From positions 434,001 through 498,000 of the forward strand of contig CP087206.1 in the NCBI GenBank assembly GCA_020912385.1: a stretch of 64,000 nt of DNA. The letters are read 5' to 3'. The first letter of the stretch is position 1, and each line of letters begins with the position of its first letter. The DNA comes from Neofusicoccum parvum. Its lineage: Eukaryota > Ascomycota > Dothideomycetes > Botryosphaeriales > Botryosphaeriaceae. Both the position numbers and the translations under genes were made by a program. Below, in pieces: positions 1-10,623 of the stretch. Under the pieces are notes generated by a model. It did no database searches. It was not told the origin of the DNA and saw only the letters and a program-made list of their open reading frames with translations.

Positions 1-1
1 C

Positions 2-535
2 CCTTTGTTCACAGTCACCCAGTGCTTTAAGTGCCAGGCCTATGGCCACATTGCCAGCCACTGCAGGAAGGAGGCCAAGTGTGGCAAGTGTGCAGGCAGC
101 CACAACACTAGAGAGTGCACCAAGGAAGAAACGCAGTGTGCCAACTGCAACCAGAAGCATAATGCATGGAGTAACTCCTGCCCTACACGCAGGGCAAACC
201 AGGCCAGAGCAAACAGTGCCCGCCTAACAAACCCAGGAGGATATAGAGAAAGAACTCAGCCCCAGCAACAGATACAAGAAGGATAGACTCTAGCAAGGTC
301 TAAGAAGAGGATCAGAATAGAGGAATCACAGAAGGAGGAGCCAAAGAGAGGCCCAGGCAGACCTAGAGACCTTAGCAGACCCCCTCCACCCGGCCAGATA
401 ATCTTCTCTGGCATGGGACTGCGCAGTTCCCAATATGCCCCAGAGATAAACCTAGAAGAGGTGGTCCTATCCACACAGGCCAGCTCCACCTCCCCAACGC
501 AACCTGACACAGACATGGGAGACAATCAATGCTAA
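2..535 (+). pseudogene. LINE ORF1 (Gag-like zinc-knuckle protein), 3' part, one internal stop
   Basis: The frame is open from the window edge, so the true start lies upstream. It encodes three consecutive zinc knuckles: CX2CX4HX4C, CX2CX3HX4C and CX2CX3HX6C. These are typical of the nucleic-acid-binding C terminus of LINE ORF1 proteins, which coat the element RNA. The frame meets a TAG at 284-286 and then continues as plausible Pro/Lys-rich protein to a TAA at 533-535. The internal TAG is most simply a mutated CAG. The final TAA overlaps the ORF2 ATG (529-531), giving a 7-nt ORF1/ORF2 overlap. Whether 284-286 or 533-535 is the ancestral end is inference; the overlap with ORF2 favours 533-535. 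Confidence 0.75.
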
Positions 536-3500
536 ACACAACACTACTATCAATCATACAGTACAACGTTAATAAGAGTGCGGATAAGGTAATGATCCCC
601 CTCTATAAAGAACTAGACCCAAGAACCCACCACATTCTGGCTATCCAGGAACCCTGGAAAAACCCTAGAGTTAAGACAATAGTTAAACACCCCGCTTACC
701 ATACCATCTTCCCCCACGAGGGAGAAGCGAGAACCTGCTTCCTAATAAGCAAGGCCCTTGCCCTAGAATCCTGGCAGGAAACTATCCACTCCCCAGACCT
801 CATCACCCTTACTGTCAACACCCTATCATGTACCATCCACATTCATAACTGCTATAACCCGCCACCTCTCTCCCATACCAGCATAGCCATGGGTACCCTA
901 CCACTCCTCTCAGAGGCTCTGAACAGGCCTGGAGAACACATCCTGCTTGGAGACTTCAACCTCCATCACCCCCTCTGGGGAGGCATTACCTCCCCCACCC
1001 AACACAGCCTCTCAGATAACCTGATTGAGACAGCTACCACAGCCAACCTCAACCTAGCCCTACCAAGGGGAACTATCACCAGGAAAACCAACAATAGTGA
1101 AAGTACAATTGACCTCATCTTTACCACCCACTGGCTAGAGGAGAGGATCCTGCGCTGCGGGGTCTCTTAGGAACTAGAATCCTCCTCTGATCACCTACCT
1201 ATAATCACCACATTTGATATCTCCCCCACCCCAGCAGCCTCGCAACCCCCCAGGCCACAATGGAAAAAGGCGGACTGGGAGAGAACCAACAAGACCCTCT
1301 AAGCCAGAGTCTCAAGGCTGGAAAACCTCCCACTGGACACTGAGAGAGACATAGACCAATTCACTGAGTAGCTCCAGGCAGCCATCTAAACAACAGTCCA
1401 GGAAACCATCCTAGTAGCAAAACCCTCACCTTAGGCCACCACGCAGTGGACAAGAGAATGCTCTGAACTGGTCCGACAGGCTAGAGCTGCTAGGAGAAAG
1501 TGGACTACTACAGGCAGGGAAGAGGACTGGGTGACCTACCAAGCCACAGCCAACAACAAGAAGAGGCAAATCAGGAGGGACAGGATAAAAGCATGGCGTA
1601 AAACAGTAGCTGAAATCACCTCAAACCCAGGCGCCATCTGGAAACTCTCAAAATGGGCCAGAACAAGGGCACTAGAGCCACCAGCTCCACCCCAGTTTCC
1701 CCCACTCCAGGACACAGAAGGACAACTACACCATGACATTCAGACAAAAACTAACATCCTTCGAAGCCAGTTCTTTCCCCCACCAAAAGAAGCCAACCTC
1801 TCTGACCTAGACGGGTATACATATCCAGCCCCAGTAGAAATCTCACAGGATATTACAGAAGAGCAGGTACTCCACACCATCAAGCGGCTTCCCCCAGACA
1901 AGGCACCTGGGCCAGATAAGATCATCAACAGAATCCTAAAGCAGTGTGCACAAGTGCTAGGCAAGCCAATTACTAGACTCTTCCAGAGATGCCTAGCACT
2001 AGCCTACCATCCTAGACAGTTCAAAACCTCTACCACTGTGGTACTAAAGAAACCACAGAGAGAAGACTACACCAAGGCAAAGGCATACAGACCAATTGCC
2101 CTACTCAACACACTAGGCAAGCTGCTTGAGCGGATTGTAGCAGACAGAATCTCCCAGGCCACTGAAACCAACCACCTCCTCCCAGACTATCAGATGGGAG
2201 CCAGGAGGAGTAGATCAGCGGTTACTGCCCTTAGTCTTCTCACAGAACAAATCCACGCTGTCTGGAAACAGGATCCAGGCCTAGTAGCCTCTGTCCTCAG
2301 CTTAGACATCTCTGGGGCATACGACCATATGTCCCATAAGAGACTCCTTCACAACATGAAAGCTGCAAGGCTACCAGGCTGGGTGGAGAGGTTCACCCAC
2401 TCCTTTCTAAGTGAAAGGTCAACACAGCTCCTCTTTGGAGGACATACAAGCCAGGCCATCTCCACCCCCACAGGGATCCCACAAGGCTCCTCATTATCAC
2501 CAATCCTATACCTCTTCTTTGCCTCCAACCTCCTCACAGAGCTCAGAAGGGGGAATGTCTTCCCCCTTGGGTTTATGGATGATACAAACATCCTGACCTT
2601 TAGCAGGTCTACAGAGCATAACTGTAGGGTGCTTGAAGGAGCAAATAGGACCTGTGAAAAGTGGGCAGCCACCCATGGATCAGCCTTCTCCCCAGACAAG
2701 TACCACCTCATCCACTTCAGCAGGAAACCACGCAGGTTCAACATAGCGGCAAAAATCCAGATTCCTAGCTTTGAGGGAAACCCAGAGCCACTGATCAAGA
2801 TACTAGGCGTTCATGTTGACAGCAAGCTGAGGTGGGGCCCACATATCAAGGAAACCAGTGCCAAAGCCACCAGACAGTGCATGTCCCTTACCAGGCTTAC
2901 CGCATCAACCTGGGGCGCTTCCTTTACCAAGGCGCGCCACATCTACACAGCTATAGTGAGGCCAGTCCTCACCTATGGGTGTGGTGTATGGCACACGCCA
3001 GAGGGTTCCCCAGGGTGGAGAAGGACAGCAACTAAACCCCTTGAGAAGATCCAGAACCAGTGCCTACGCACCATAGCAGGTGCCTATAAGTCTACCCCTA
3101 CGCAAACGCTGGAACATGAGACTGGGATCCCCCCCCTCCTACTACACCTGGATGAACTGACCTTGGCCCACTCTATCCGGACCAGGGAAGGACCAGCAAC
3201 AGCAGTAATTGAGGCAACATGCAGGGACATTAAGGTAGCAGCCAGAGCAGCATTCAGTGCAAAGGGAACAGCTAGCCCAGCTAGAGGGAAGCTGCTTAAG
3301 GGGAGAGTGAATTCCCTCCTTAGTAGCTGCCCACCTAATGCACAGAAACTACCACAGAGGACCCAACTCCGCATGGCAATAAGGGAGCAGTGGAAAAAGA
3401 GGTGGACAGAGCAAACCAGACAGGAGGGGAGGCCAGTAGCCCAGAGTTCACCCTGGAACCCAAAGATCAGGCAACTACACAGTGGCCTACTGAAACCACA

Positions 3501-3846
3501 GAGTACACTCCTTACCCTGCTGAGAACAGAACATATTGGACTGGAGGACTACCTCTCTAGACGCAAGGTGCCAGACCATCCAAGCCCTGCATGCCCATGC
3601 GGCTGGCACAGACAAACTCCAAAGCATATCCTCTTGTTCTGTCCTCACTTCCAAGCAGGCAGAGCCCAGATGCTTTATAAAGCTCAAACCACAGACTACC
3701 GCACTCTGCTGACAACAAAGAAAGGAGTCTATGCGGCCACGGAGTGGTTTCTAAAGCTGGGGCTGCTAGGCCAATTTAGCCTGGCGAAGGAAATGGACCA
3801 GGAAAACCAAGAGGACCAGGAGGACCCAGTGGACCAAGGAGACTAG
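529..3846 (+). pseudogene. LINE ORF2 (endonuclease plus reverse transcriptase), five in-frame stops
   Basis: ORF2 starts at ATG 529 and stays in one frame to 3846. The endonuclease (about 535-1200) shows the AIQEPW, GDFNLHHPLW and SDHLPI motifs; the SDH motif (1189-1194) lies after the first stop. The reverse transcriptase (about 1850-2850) shows the KAPGPD block, the DISGAYD block, the GIPQGSSLSP block and a catalytic FMDD at 2572-2583 in place of the common YADD. A Cys-x-Cys...His...Cys cluster follows near 3590-3650. In-frame stops occur at 1168, 1300, 1369, 1387 and 1432 (first base of each). The 771-codon stretch after 1530 has none. The element copies its own RNA at a nicked target; this copy could not make an intact ORF2 protein. 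Confidence 0.88.
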
Positions 3847-4068
3847 GATGGAATGAGAGAGCTAGGAATCAATACCTAGGGTAATTGTAGGACTGCCACA
3901 GCAGCCACTACTGGTAAGCAGAAAAACGGGAAAAGAAGGGGTAACGCACCCAATATAAAAGAGAGGAGAGGTTTTCTACCTAGGAAAGGTTTTCCCCCTC
4001 GTGTAAACTACTATAGATAGCCTACCCCGCATGGACCCGTAAGGGAGCTAAATCGGGATGAAAATGAA

Positions 4069-4090
4069 TCTATTTATTTATTTATTTAAT
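4069..4090 (+). repeat. (ATTT)n 3' tail of the LINE
   Basis: Tandem TATTTATTTATTTATTT at the boundary between the element 3' UTR and flanking DNA. Short tandem-repeat tails replace poly(A) in many I/Tad-type LINEs, so this marks the 3' end of the insertion. Confidence 0.8.
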
Positions 4091-5245
4091 ACTACCAACT
4101 CTTTCAAGCAGGACAACCTCATTGTTCAAACGTTTTGAGGTCCACTTTAGCTCCGCTTCCTTGCCGCCAAATCGCCGCTTTCCTGCTCCCCTTTCAACAC
4201 CCACTTAAACAAACGCTTGACAGGGCCATGTGTTCGCATGCCTAGTACCAGTAAGTGGGCCATAGAGAGCCTCATATCACTTGCAAACCGCCCCTCAATC
4301 CATAATTGTAGCATCGGACCACCTTATCATGGAAACAAAACCACAGCTCTTCTATGCCTCAGACCCTACCAACTAACAACTGAACAAGCATTATTGAGAT
4401 TACTTCCAAACCGCCGAAGCGGCGGACTGTTGTGCCATTCCTGGTGCCGTTCAGCGGTTGAAGACATTCACACTCTCTGTGGTCTTTCCCGGCAGGCTCT
4501 TGACACCTATGATTTTATCAATACGGTCATTCTGCTACGAGGCCTTTGGCAACTAATTGCAAAGTTGATTATCAATATATTCTCACATTCGTTCTTGTCA
4601 TCAGCGTTCGTAAATGATCAAGTGTATTCACACCACCAGCATTGAATCATTTTTACCTTTTGGGTTCTGCAAACTTTCTCACCAAACGCGAGGACCTTTT
4701 TACTTTACATTTTCTGTGAAGAATAGTAAAGGATTAATGGCAGGGCACACTACCGAATGTTTGGTGCAAAGTCTGTTGCAGAAGATCTGGGGCTGCTCAC
4801 GAGGGAATCTTTTTGAGAAGCAGAAGTTGTGCTCTGCAGCTGATGTGAGTTGGGCCTCGTGATAGGATCCGTCATATATCTTGTTATCTCTGAAAATTAA
4901 TGCAACGGATCAGGGGACCGGTGGCAAATGTGAAGTATGCATCCCTCCGAGTTGGCTTGCATTACCGAACACGAAGCATCATCCGTATTCACGTACTCGA
5001 TGACCGTACAGGAAATTCGTATGGTATGTGCAATCTATGTCTAATCTATCATGGATACAACCTTAAAAAAAATTCCAAGAAGGGGGTATCGTCCAACCTG
5101 GCCGAGTAAATCTTGCCCGACAAAAACAGATGCTCGCTAAAGCATATTTTCCTCCTCCTTCTAAAAGCCCCACCATAACTCCTTGTCATAATTCATATCG
5201 TCCGTCGTCATAAGTAAACCCTCTAAGAAAAACCTGCCCAAACTC
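4091..5245. other. Intergenic, AT-richer, no gene recognised
   Basis: Follows the retrotransposon tail. It has short open frames, none of which resembles a known protein or has a convincing ATG and splice structure. The last part (about 5100-5245) is presumably the 3' UTR of the GH71 gene on the minus strand. Confidence 0.5.
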
Positions 5246-6825
5246 CTACATAACCAAAGCAAGTGAGACAAGAAGAGCAGAAAGCAAACAAACCTTGTCC
5301 AACCCCACCCTCACACCCCACGACTCATCATCGCCGTCATCACCACCATCGCTCGACGACTTCTCCCCCTGACACCCACCCGAACTCACATCATCCGACA
5401 GCCCCAAGATCTGGGGGTTGAGGTTGTAAATGCCGTCGGGGCAATCATCCGAGACCTCGCGGCCGCCGGAAGCCACGAAGACGACCTTCCCGTCAGCATC
5501 GCGCACCTCCAAGCACTGGGCGCCGGCGCGCAGGGTGCTGAAGTTCCCGAAGTTGAGGCCGGCGGTCAGCTCGACGTCCTGGGGCAGGGCCTCGCCGCCG
5601 CTGAAGCCGCGCAGGGTGAGGGACCTGCCGGCGTCGACGGCGTCGGGCGCGACGACGACGGCCCACGCCGCGACGTCGGCGGCGACGTCGTAGCCGTCGG
5701 GCTTCTCGTGGTGCAGGTTGCCGTCCTCCTCGTTGGCGCACGCGGTGCTGGCCAGGATCGGCTTGAACCACAGCGCGCCCACGGCGTCGGTCGAGGCGTT
5801 GGCTGGCGCCATGTCGCCAGAGGAGAGGCCGCGCTTGAAGGCCTGCGTGAAGGAGGCGAGGAGCGGCTGGATGGCGTTGTGCGGCGCGGCCCGCTGGGTG
5901 GCGTAGAGGTTGGGTTCCGTGTCGTTGTTTTGCTCCGGCCAGATGGTGCCGATGTAGTGGGACTCGGGCCCGTCATTCCAGGTGAGGAGCTGGGCGAAGT
6001 CCGGGGTGGTGGTCATGTTGAGGATTTTGTGGATGCGGTTGGAGAGGTTCTCCTCGCCGGCGCGGTAGATGTTGGCGCCGTACGAATTTTTGTACTGCAG
6101 CATGCTCAGGCCGATCATGTACGACTTGTCTGCTTTAGACGTCGAGGCGCGGTAGTTGTCGTCGTCGGCGATGCTTAGCGTGTTTGCCTGGCCCCTGACT
6201 GGCCATACCGACTCCCAGCTGAAAAGGCCATCGACGATGTCTCCCCAATCATCCCACCAGTCGGCGGTGTCGTTGCTGGATGCCAGCAGGCCGGCAAAGT
6301 CTGGCACAAAGTAGAGCTTGTCGGCCCAGCTGTCCTTCCACTTCTTCCAGACGTCCTTGGAATATCCACCATCGCCGTAGGTGCTAGCGAAGGGGAATCC
6401 ATTAGGGCCCTTGTAGTACGCGTCGTGAGCCAAAAAGTCGGTGAAGAAGCTATCGAAGTCGGATAGATTCTTGTCTGACCAGAGGTCCATGCTAATGAAC
6501 AGCTTAAAGTCTGGGTGGTTGTCACGCGTGTAGTCGAACATGTAGTCGAATACAGCTCGAGAAAAGTTTTGAGTTGGCTCTCCAATGTTGAGCGCGAAGC
6601 CATCTAGCCCCATCGCTGCAGCATCGTCGACATCCTGATGAACGTGATCCTCGTGGATGTCTCCAACCTGGAAGGTCGTTAGCATTGAGTGTCCATCTCA
6701 GGAGATCGGGGCCGACGAACCATGTAATGGGCAAACACAGCTTTAGATTCTTCAGCTGCAGCTTGATGGCTGGACAGCAATGCAGCCGAAGCTGCAGCCA
6801 ATGCCTGCAAGACAGGGGTACGCAT
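5246..6825 (-). CDS. Glucan endo-1,3-alpha-glucosidase (mutanase), GH71, probably GPI-anchored
   Basis: Two exons, 6721-6825 and 5246-6667, with a 53-nt intron (GTTCGT at 6720, branch TGCTAAC, CAG at 6668) give 508 residues. The join restores the GH71 N terminus KAVFAHYM|VGDIHEDHV. Downstream come GLDGFALNIGEP, KLFISMDLW and LLTWNDGPESHYIGT, which are GH71 landmarks. Residues 1-24 form a signal peptide (MRTPVLQAL...HQAAA). An in-frame ATG at 6882 would lengthen it by 19 hydrophobic residues; 6825 gives the more usual length. The C terminus has a Ser/Gly/Asp-rich stretch and then a 15-residue hydrophobic tail, a GPI-anchor arrangement. GH71 enzymes cut alpha-1,3-glucan (pseudonigeran) in fungal cell walls during morphogenesis, cell separation or autolysis. 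Cell-surface retention is inference. Confidence 0.92.
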
Positions 6826-7912
6826 GGCTTCAGTGCAGAAAGTGAAAAAAGTCAAGAGAACGAAAAGCAGAAACACCAACAAAAGACTGCAGGCCGGGCT
6901 CGCATAAGAATGGGAGGATGAGTGAGAAGAAGGAACTCACCCTTGGTGGTGGAAATTATCGAGTCTCATGTCAGCCTCTTTATTGAATGCTGGAACAGTG
7001 TATGGCGAGAGGCTCAATGGAGCAATCCATAGACAGGTGCCGAAAACCCTGCTGCTTATCGCAGGGCTAACTTGAAAGGGGTATGCGGTGGGCATCTCAT
7101 CGTCAGCAGCTATAATAAGCCCAGGCACGTCCAAAGCCGGTGGCTGCGCCCGGGCGGCGTCAATCCTGCCGGCGACACTCCAGCGCGTCACATTGTTTAA
7201 CAACCACCGCGTTTCTGCGCCACCAAACGGGAAAAGCAAAGGGAAATTCGGCTGGCACCCGAATGAAACTACTCGGCGCTGCAGACACGGACACGCAGCG
7301 CGGGCGAATCTCCCTCGCGTCCTCGGTCTCAGAGCGCATGAAAAGCAGGTAAGCCCTCACCTGCCACCGTCCGGCCAGACCGTAAGCGAAGCTGCAGTGC
7401 CTGGTGGGGCCTGGGGGCCAGCGGCAGGACCTCTTCTTGGCGGATTGCTGCCTGGCATTGCGCCACGCCACCAGACAGCGTGGATACAGTGCGGCGATAG
7501 GGGAAGCTGGGCGGGAGAGGCAGTGCTCTGGTGGTGAGTTGTCTGGGAGCGGTGATCGTCGTACCAGGGCCCGCGTCGTGGCCGACGCTCGTATTGATCG
7601 CCCGCCCGTAAAGCGGCAATGTCTTTCCAGCCAACATGCGCATCCGAAAAAGGCCCGTGGCGATCCGCGGCATCAGCGTGCTGGTCTCACCGCCCGCTCC
7701 GGCCTCAGCCGTGCTGTCATGCTGTGGCGCCTACGGAGGAGCTGGAGGATTGCGGGTCTCTTTTTTCTCGTCGCGACGCGCGTTGGGAGTCAGAGATGGC
7801 GCCTTCGGGCTGGATTCTGCGAGCACGTGGGCGGGGCGGATCAACGAGGGCCCGGATCGTGATGGCTTTCGTGTCGAGCGCGCGTCGTTAAAGCAGCGAC
7901 TGATCTTCAGCC
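6826..7912. other. Intergenic between divergent GH71 and basic-protein genes
   Basis: This is the shared upstream region of the minus-strand GH71 gene and the plus-strand gene starting at 7913. Several overlapping open frames occur but all have Arg/Ala/Ser-rich composition and no recognisable domain. I see no RNA gene. Confidence 0.5.
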
Positions 7913-9083
7913 ATGCATCAGATCCATCCCTCGCCGCCAGCCCTCCGCACTCTGCAGCCTGCCGCGCTGCACACTTTCCAGCAGCCTCAGGATGAGCGCC
8001 AGGCTGCGCAGGCCTTTGCTGCCGCCGCTGCCGCCTCGGGCGCGTACCAGATCAATCCCACCGATTCTGCTGTGTTATTCCAGCCAAGCTTCTTGAGCAG
8101 CGTTCCCGATCGGGCAGTCCGCCCTCATCAGGGCGCCCTGCTGCAGCAGCATGCTCTCTCCGCCCAGCAGCCCGACCAAGCCCTCTTCCAATTTGCCGAG
8201 CCGCACCATCAGCGCTTTCACATTGCAGCCTCAGCCCCAGCCCCGACCGAAGCCCTCCGCCGCGTGCAGATCCAAGAGCCTGCCCCGCCAGTCTGCCATC
8301 CGGACTCAGAGTCGGCCGTGAAGCTCGACGGAAAGATTGAAGGCTTGAAAGTTGTTCCCGATCCGCCCGGCCTGAAGGCATGGCGAGCGAGGCTTTTTCA
8401 TGTTGACAGCACGATTGTAATGACCGAGGACCAGTATGTTCCTTGGTCAGAATGCGCTCTTCTGCCCCCTGACCTCTGTGTCTGTCAGATTCCAAACCTA
8501 CTGGCCGCACGTTGACAACATCTACTCGCATCGCTCAACCCAGCGATACAAGCGCAAGCCTTTCGTTTCGCATTACTGGGACTGCCGCTTGAAAGGCCGT
8601 CCTCCCGGCACTCCAAAGTCGGATGATCCAAACAAAAAGAAGCGCAAACGTGTGGCTCGTGAACGTGATCTTTGCGATGTAAAGATAAAGATCACCGAGT
8701 ATGAACCTGGCTCAGCAACGCCCGAAGCCGTAGGTGCATTAACGGAGCCGCCTGCTTTGGACCCACTGCCTCCAACCGGTTCGAACGTGGCTGGACAGCT
8801 GCAGTGGCCGCTCTCCGCCCTGCAGTATATGCAGCCGCCGAGACCCAATCCTTACAGCGGCAAGATCTACACCATCCAGCGTGTAAATGGCAACGGCGCG
8901 AACGGGAAGACGGACGGCAACCCGGGTCCGCACAAGCACGATCTCGACGAAAGCGACAAGATCAAGAAGAACAGCGTGGTGAGGTGGATGTTGAAGAACG
9001 AAAAGGAAAAGAAGAGGCAGCCGGTAAGACGTTTCTTTGCTTTTGCGGATCGACGTTGGACCCTGGAATGTAGGCGCACGTGA
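7913..9083 (+). CDS. Conserved-looking basic protein of unknown function, N-terminal unit of a possible GST fusion
   Basis: Exon 1 is 7913-8433 and exon 2 starts at 8489, with a 55-nt intron (GTATGT...CTGAC...CTGTCAG) that joins the frame as MTEDQ|FQTYWPHVDN. The N-terminal third is Gln/Ala/Pro-rich and low complexity. The middle, around FQTYWPHVDNIYSHRSTQ, is dense and hydrophilic, then comes a basic block rich in Lys/Arg (KKKRKRVARERD) resembling a nuclear localisation signal. Exon 2 reaches a strong donor, GTAAGA, at 9024. Reading on without splicing adds only 20 Arg/Phe-rich residues before a stop at 9081-9083, which looks like intron translation. The gene therefore probably continues by splicing downstream, possibly into the glutathione transferase (acceptor CAG at 9379-9381). 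No known catalytic domain is seen. Confidence 0.65.
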
Positions 9084-9177
9084 AGACCCTGTCCATTGCG
9101 TCATACGTCCTGACATCAACACCACGCGCTCAACGTCGAGTCCTCTTGAACCACCTCCATTCTTGTCCTATCTTTCC

Positions 9178-10623
9178 ATGTTGCTGGCTGTGCAAAGACT
9201 GCCTTGCAATCCCGTAAACACGGTCATAAGATATACCGTTGCCTTTTCCTCGTCACGAAGAGCGCTCGCAGTAGTATATCCTGCGCAGCGGACGAAATCA
9301 CTGCCCGTGCCCATTACTATTCTCCGGCGCTCTTTCTCTACAAGTACATCTCTCCTCGACGCCATGTCTGACAGTAAGCAGCAAGCCGATCAGAAGAAGA
9401 CGTACCACACCAAAGCAACTGGCAAGGCGCTGGAGACGGTCAAAAAGCATGCCGCAGAGAATGAGCTGAAACTGTTTGGGAGTTGTTTCTGGTATGTATC
9501 CTCTCTCATAATCCTCGATTTCTATGATTGAGGATTGCGGAGTGCACCGCTAGGTGGCCGAGCTGATTGTCTCACCTCCGTGCAGCCCCTTCGTTCAGCG
9601 TGTTTGGATATCGTTGGAATACAAAGACATCCCTTACCAGTACATTGAGGTGGACCCATACAAGAAACCACAATCTCTCCTGGAAGTCAACCCGCGTGGC
9701 CTTGTGCCTGCTCTTCGCCATGGTGACTGGGGGTGCTACGAAAGCACGGTCTTGATGGAATACGTGCGCCTTTCCCATACATTCAGAACTCGGATTTCAG
9801 AAGACACTGACTTTTTGAAGCTGGAGGATATTGACGCTGGGCGTCCCCTGATGCCTTCCAACCCGAAGATCCGCGCAAACAGCAGATTATGGAGTGACCA
9901 TGTAAGCATGATTCTACTTTCTTAGAGCCTACTACACTTGGTCTGTTCTCGCGAGGAATAGAACAGTAGGGGACCAAAACCTAGAGAGCTGCAGTCAGCC
10001 CGTCTATGTTGCGGCTATCGACATGCACGGAGTATTAATTCCTTTCGGATGTTTGCCTTGTTCTGACGCTGCATTGACCTTCCCAAAAGACACGATGTGC
10101 TAACTTGCAACAGATCAACCGCCATCTCATTCCAGGCTTTTACCGGTTCCTACAGGAGCAGGACTCATCAAAGCAGGTCCAATACGCTGAAGAGCTCAAG
10201 ACGCAAATCAGCAAGCTTGTCGATGCCGCCGACAAAGAAGGACCGTTCTTCTTGGGAAAAGAAATATCCTTTGTTGATATCCAGATGGCCCCGTGGGTCA
10301 TCCGGCTCAACCGAGTGCTGAAGCCGTACCGGGCCTGGCCTGACCCGGAAGCCGGGAGCCGCTGGGGGAAATGGGTGGACGCAATTGAAAAAGACGTCCA
10401 TGTTCAGGCGACGACGAGCACGGACGAGCTATACCTCGACAGCTACGAGAGATACGCTGGTGAGTGTTGGGGTTCCCGGAGCGTCTGATGTTTTCCTCCA
10501 GCCAAGATCCAGCCGGCGAGATGCCACACTAGCCGAGAAGCTGACTGCCTGATGTCCGCAGAGAACCGACCAGACACATCACAGCTCGCGAATGCCGTGA
10601 ACTCCGGGCGGGGCCTTCCATGA
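9178..10623 (+). CDS. Omega-like glutathione S-transferase, with upstream in-frame mitochondrial-type start
   Basis: Exons 9364-9491 (or from 9178), 9586-9763, 9821-9901, 10114-10459 and 10562-10623. Every join keeps frame, giving 264 residues from ATG 9364. The thioredoxin-like N-terminal domain carries CPFVQRVW (Cys43 from the short start), the Cys-Pro-Phe active site of omega-class enzymes, then the GSH-binding NPRGLVPAL and YESTVLMEY segments. The helical C-terminal domain includes GPFFLGKEISFVDI. Omega GSTs do glutathione-dependent thiol transfer and dehydroascorbate or dimethylarsinate reduction. ATG 9364 has a good context (gacgccATG). An in-frame ATG at 9178 in poor context adds 62 residues rich in Arg/Ser with the segment RRSFSTSTSLL, which looks like a mitochondrial presequence. 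Confidence 0.88.

Larger units (their letters stand above)
1..4090 (+). mobile_element. Non-LTR retrotransposon (LINE, Tad/I-like), 5' part outside window
   Basis: The order of parts is that of a fungal LINE: ORF1 with three CCHC zinc knuckles, ORF2 with an apurinic-type endonuclease, a reverse transcriptase and a terminal Cys/His motif, a short 3' UTR (3847-4068), and a tail of ATTT repeats instead of poly(A). The left end lies before base 1, so a target-site duplication cannot be checked. I see no RNase H domain between the reverse transcriptase and the terminal Cys/His motif; many Tad/I-type elements carry one. In-frame stops in ORF1 and in the endonuclease-RT linker show this copy is defective. 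Assignment to the Tad/I group is by architecture only. Confidence 0.9.
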
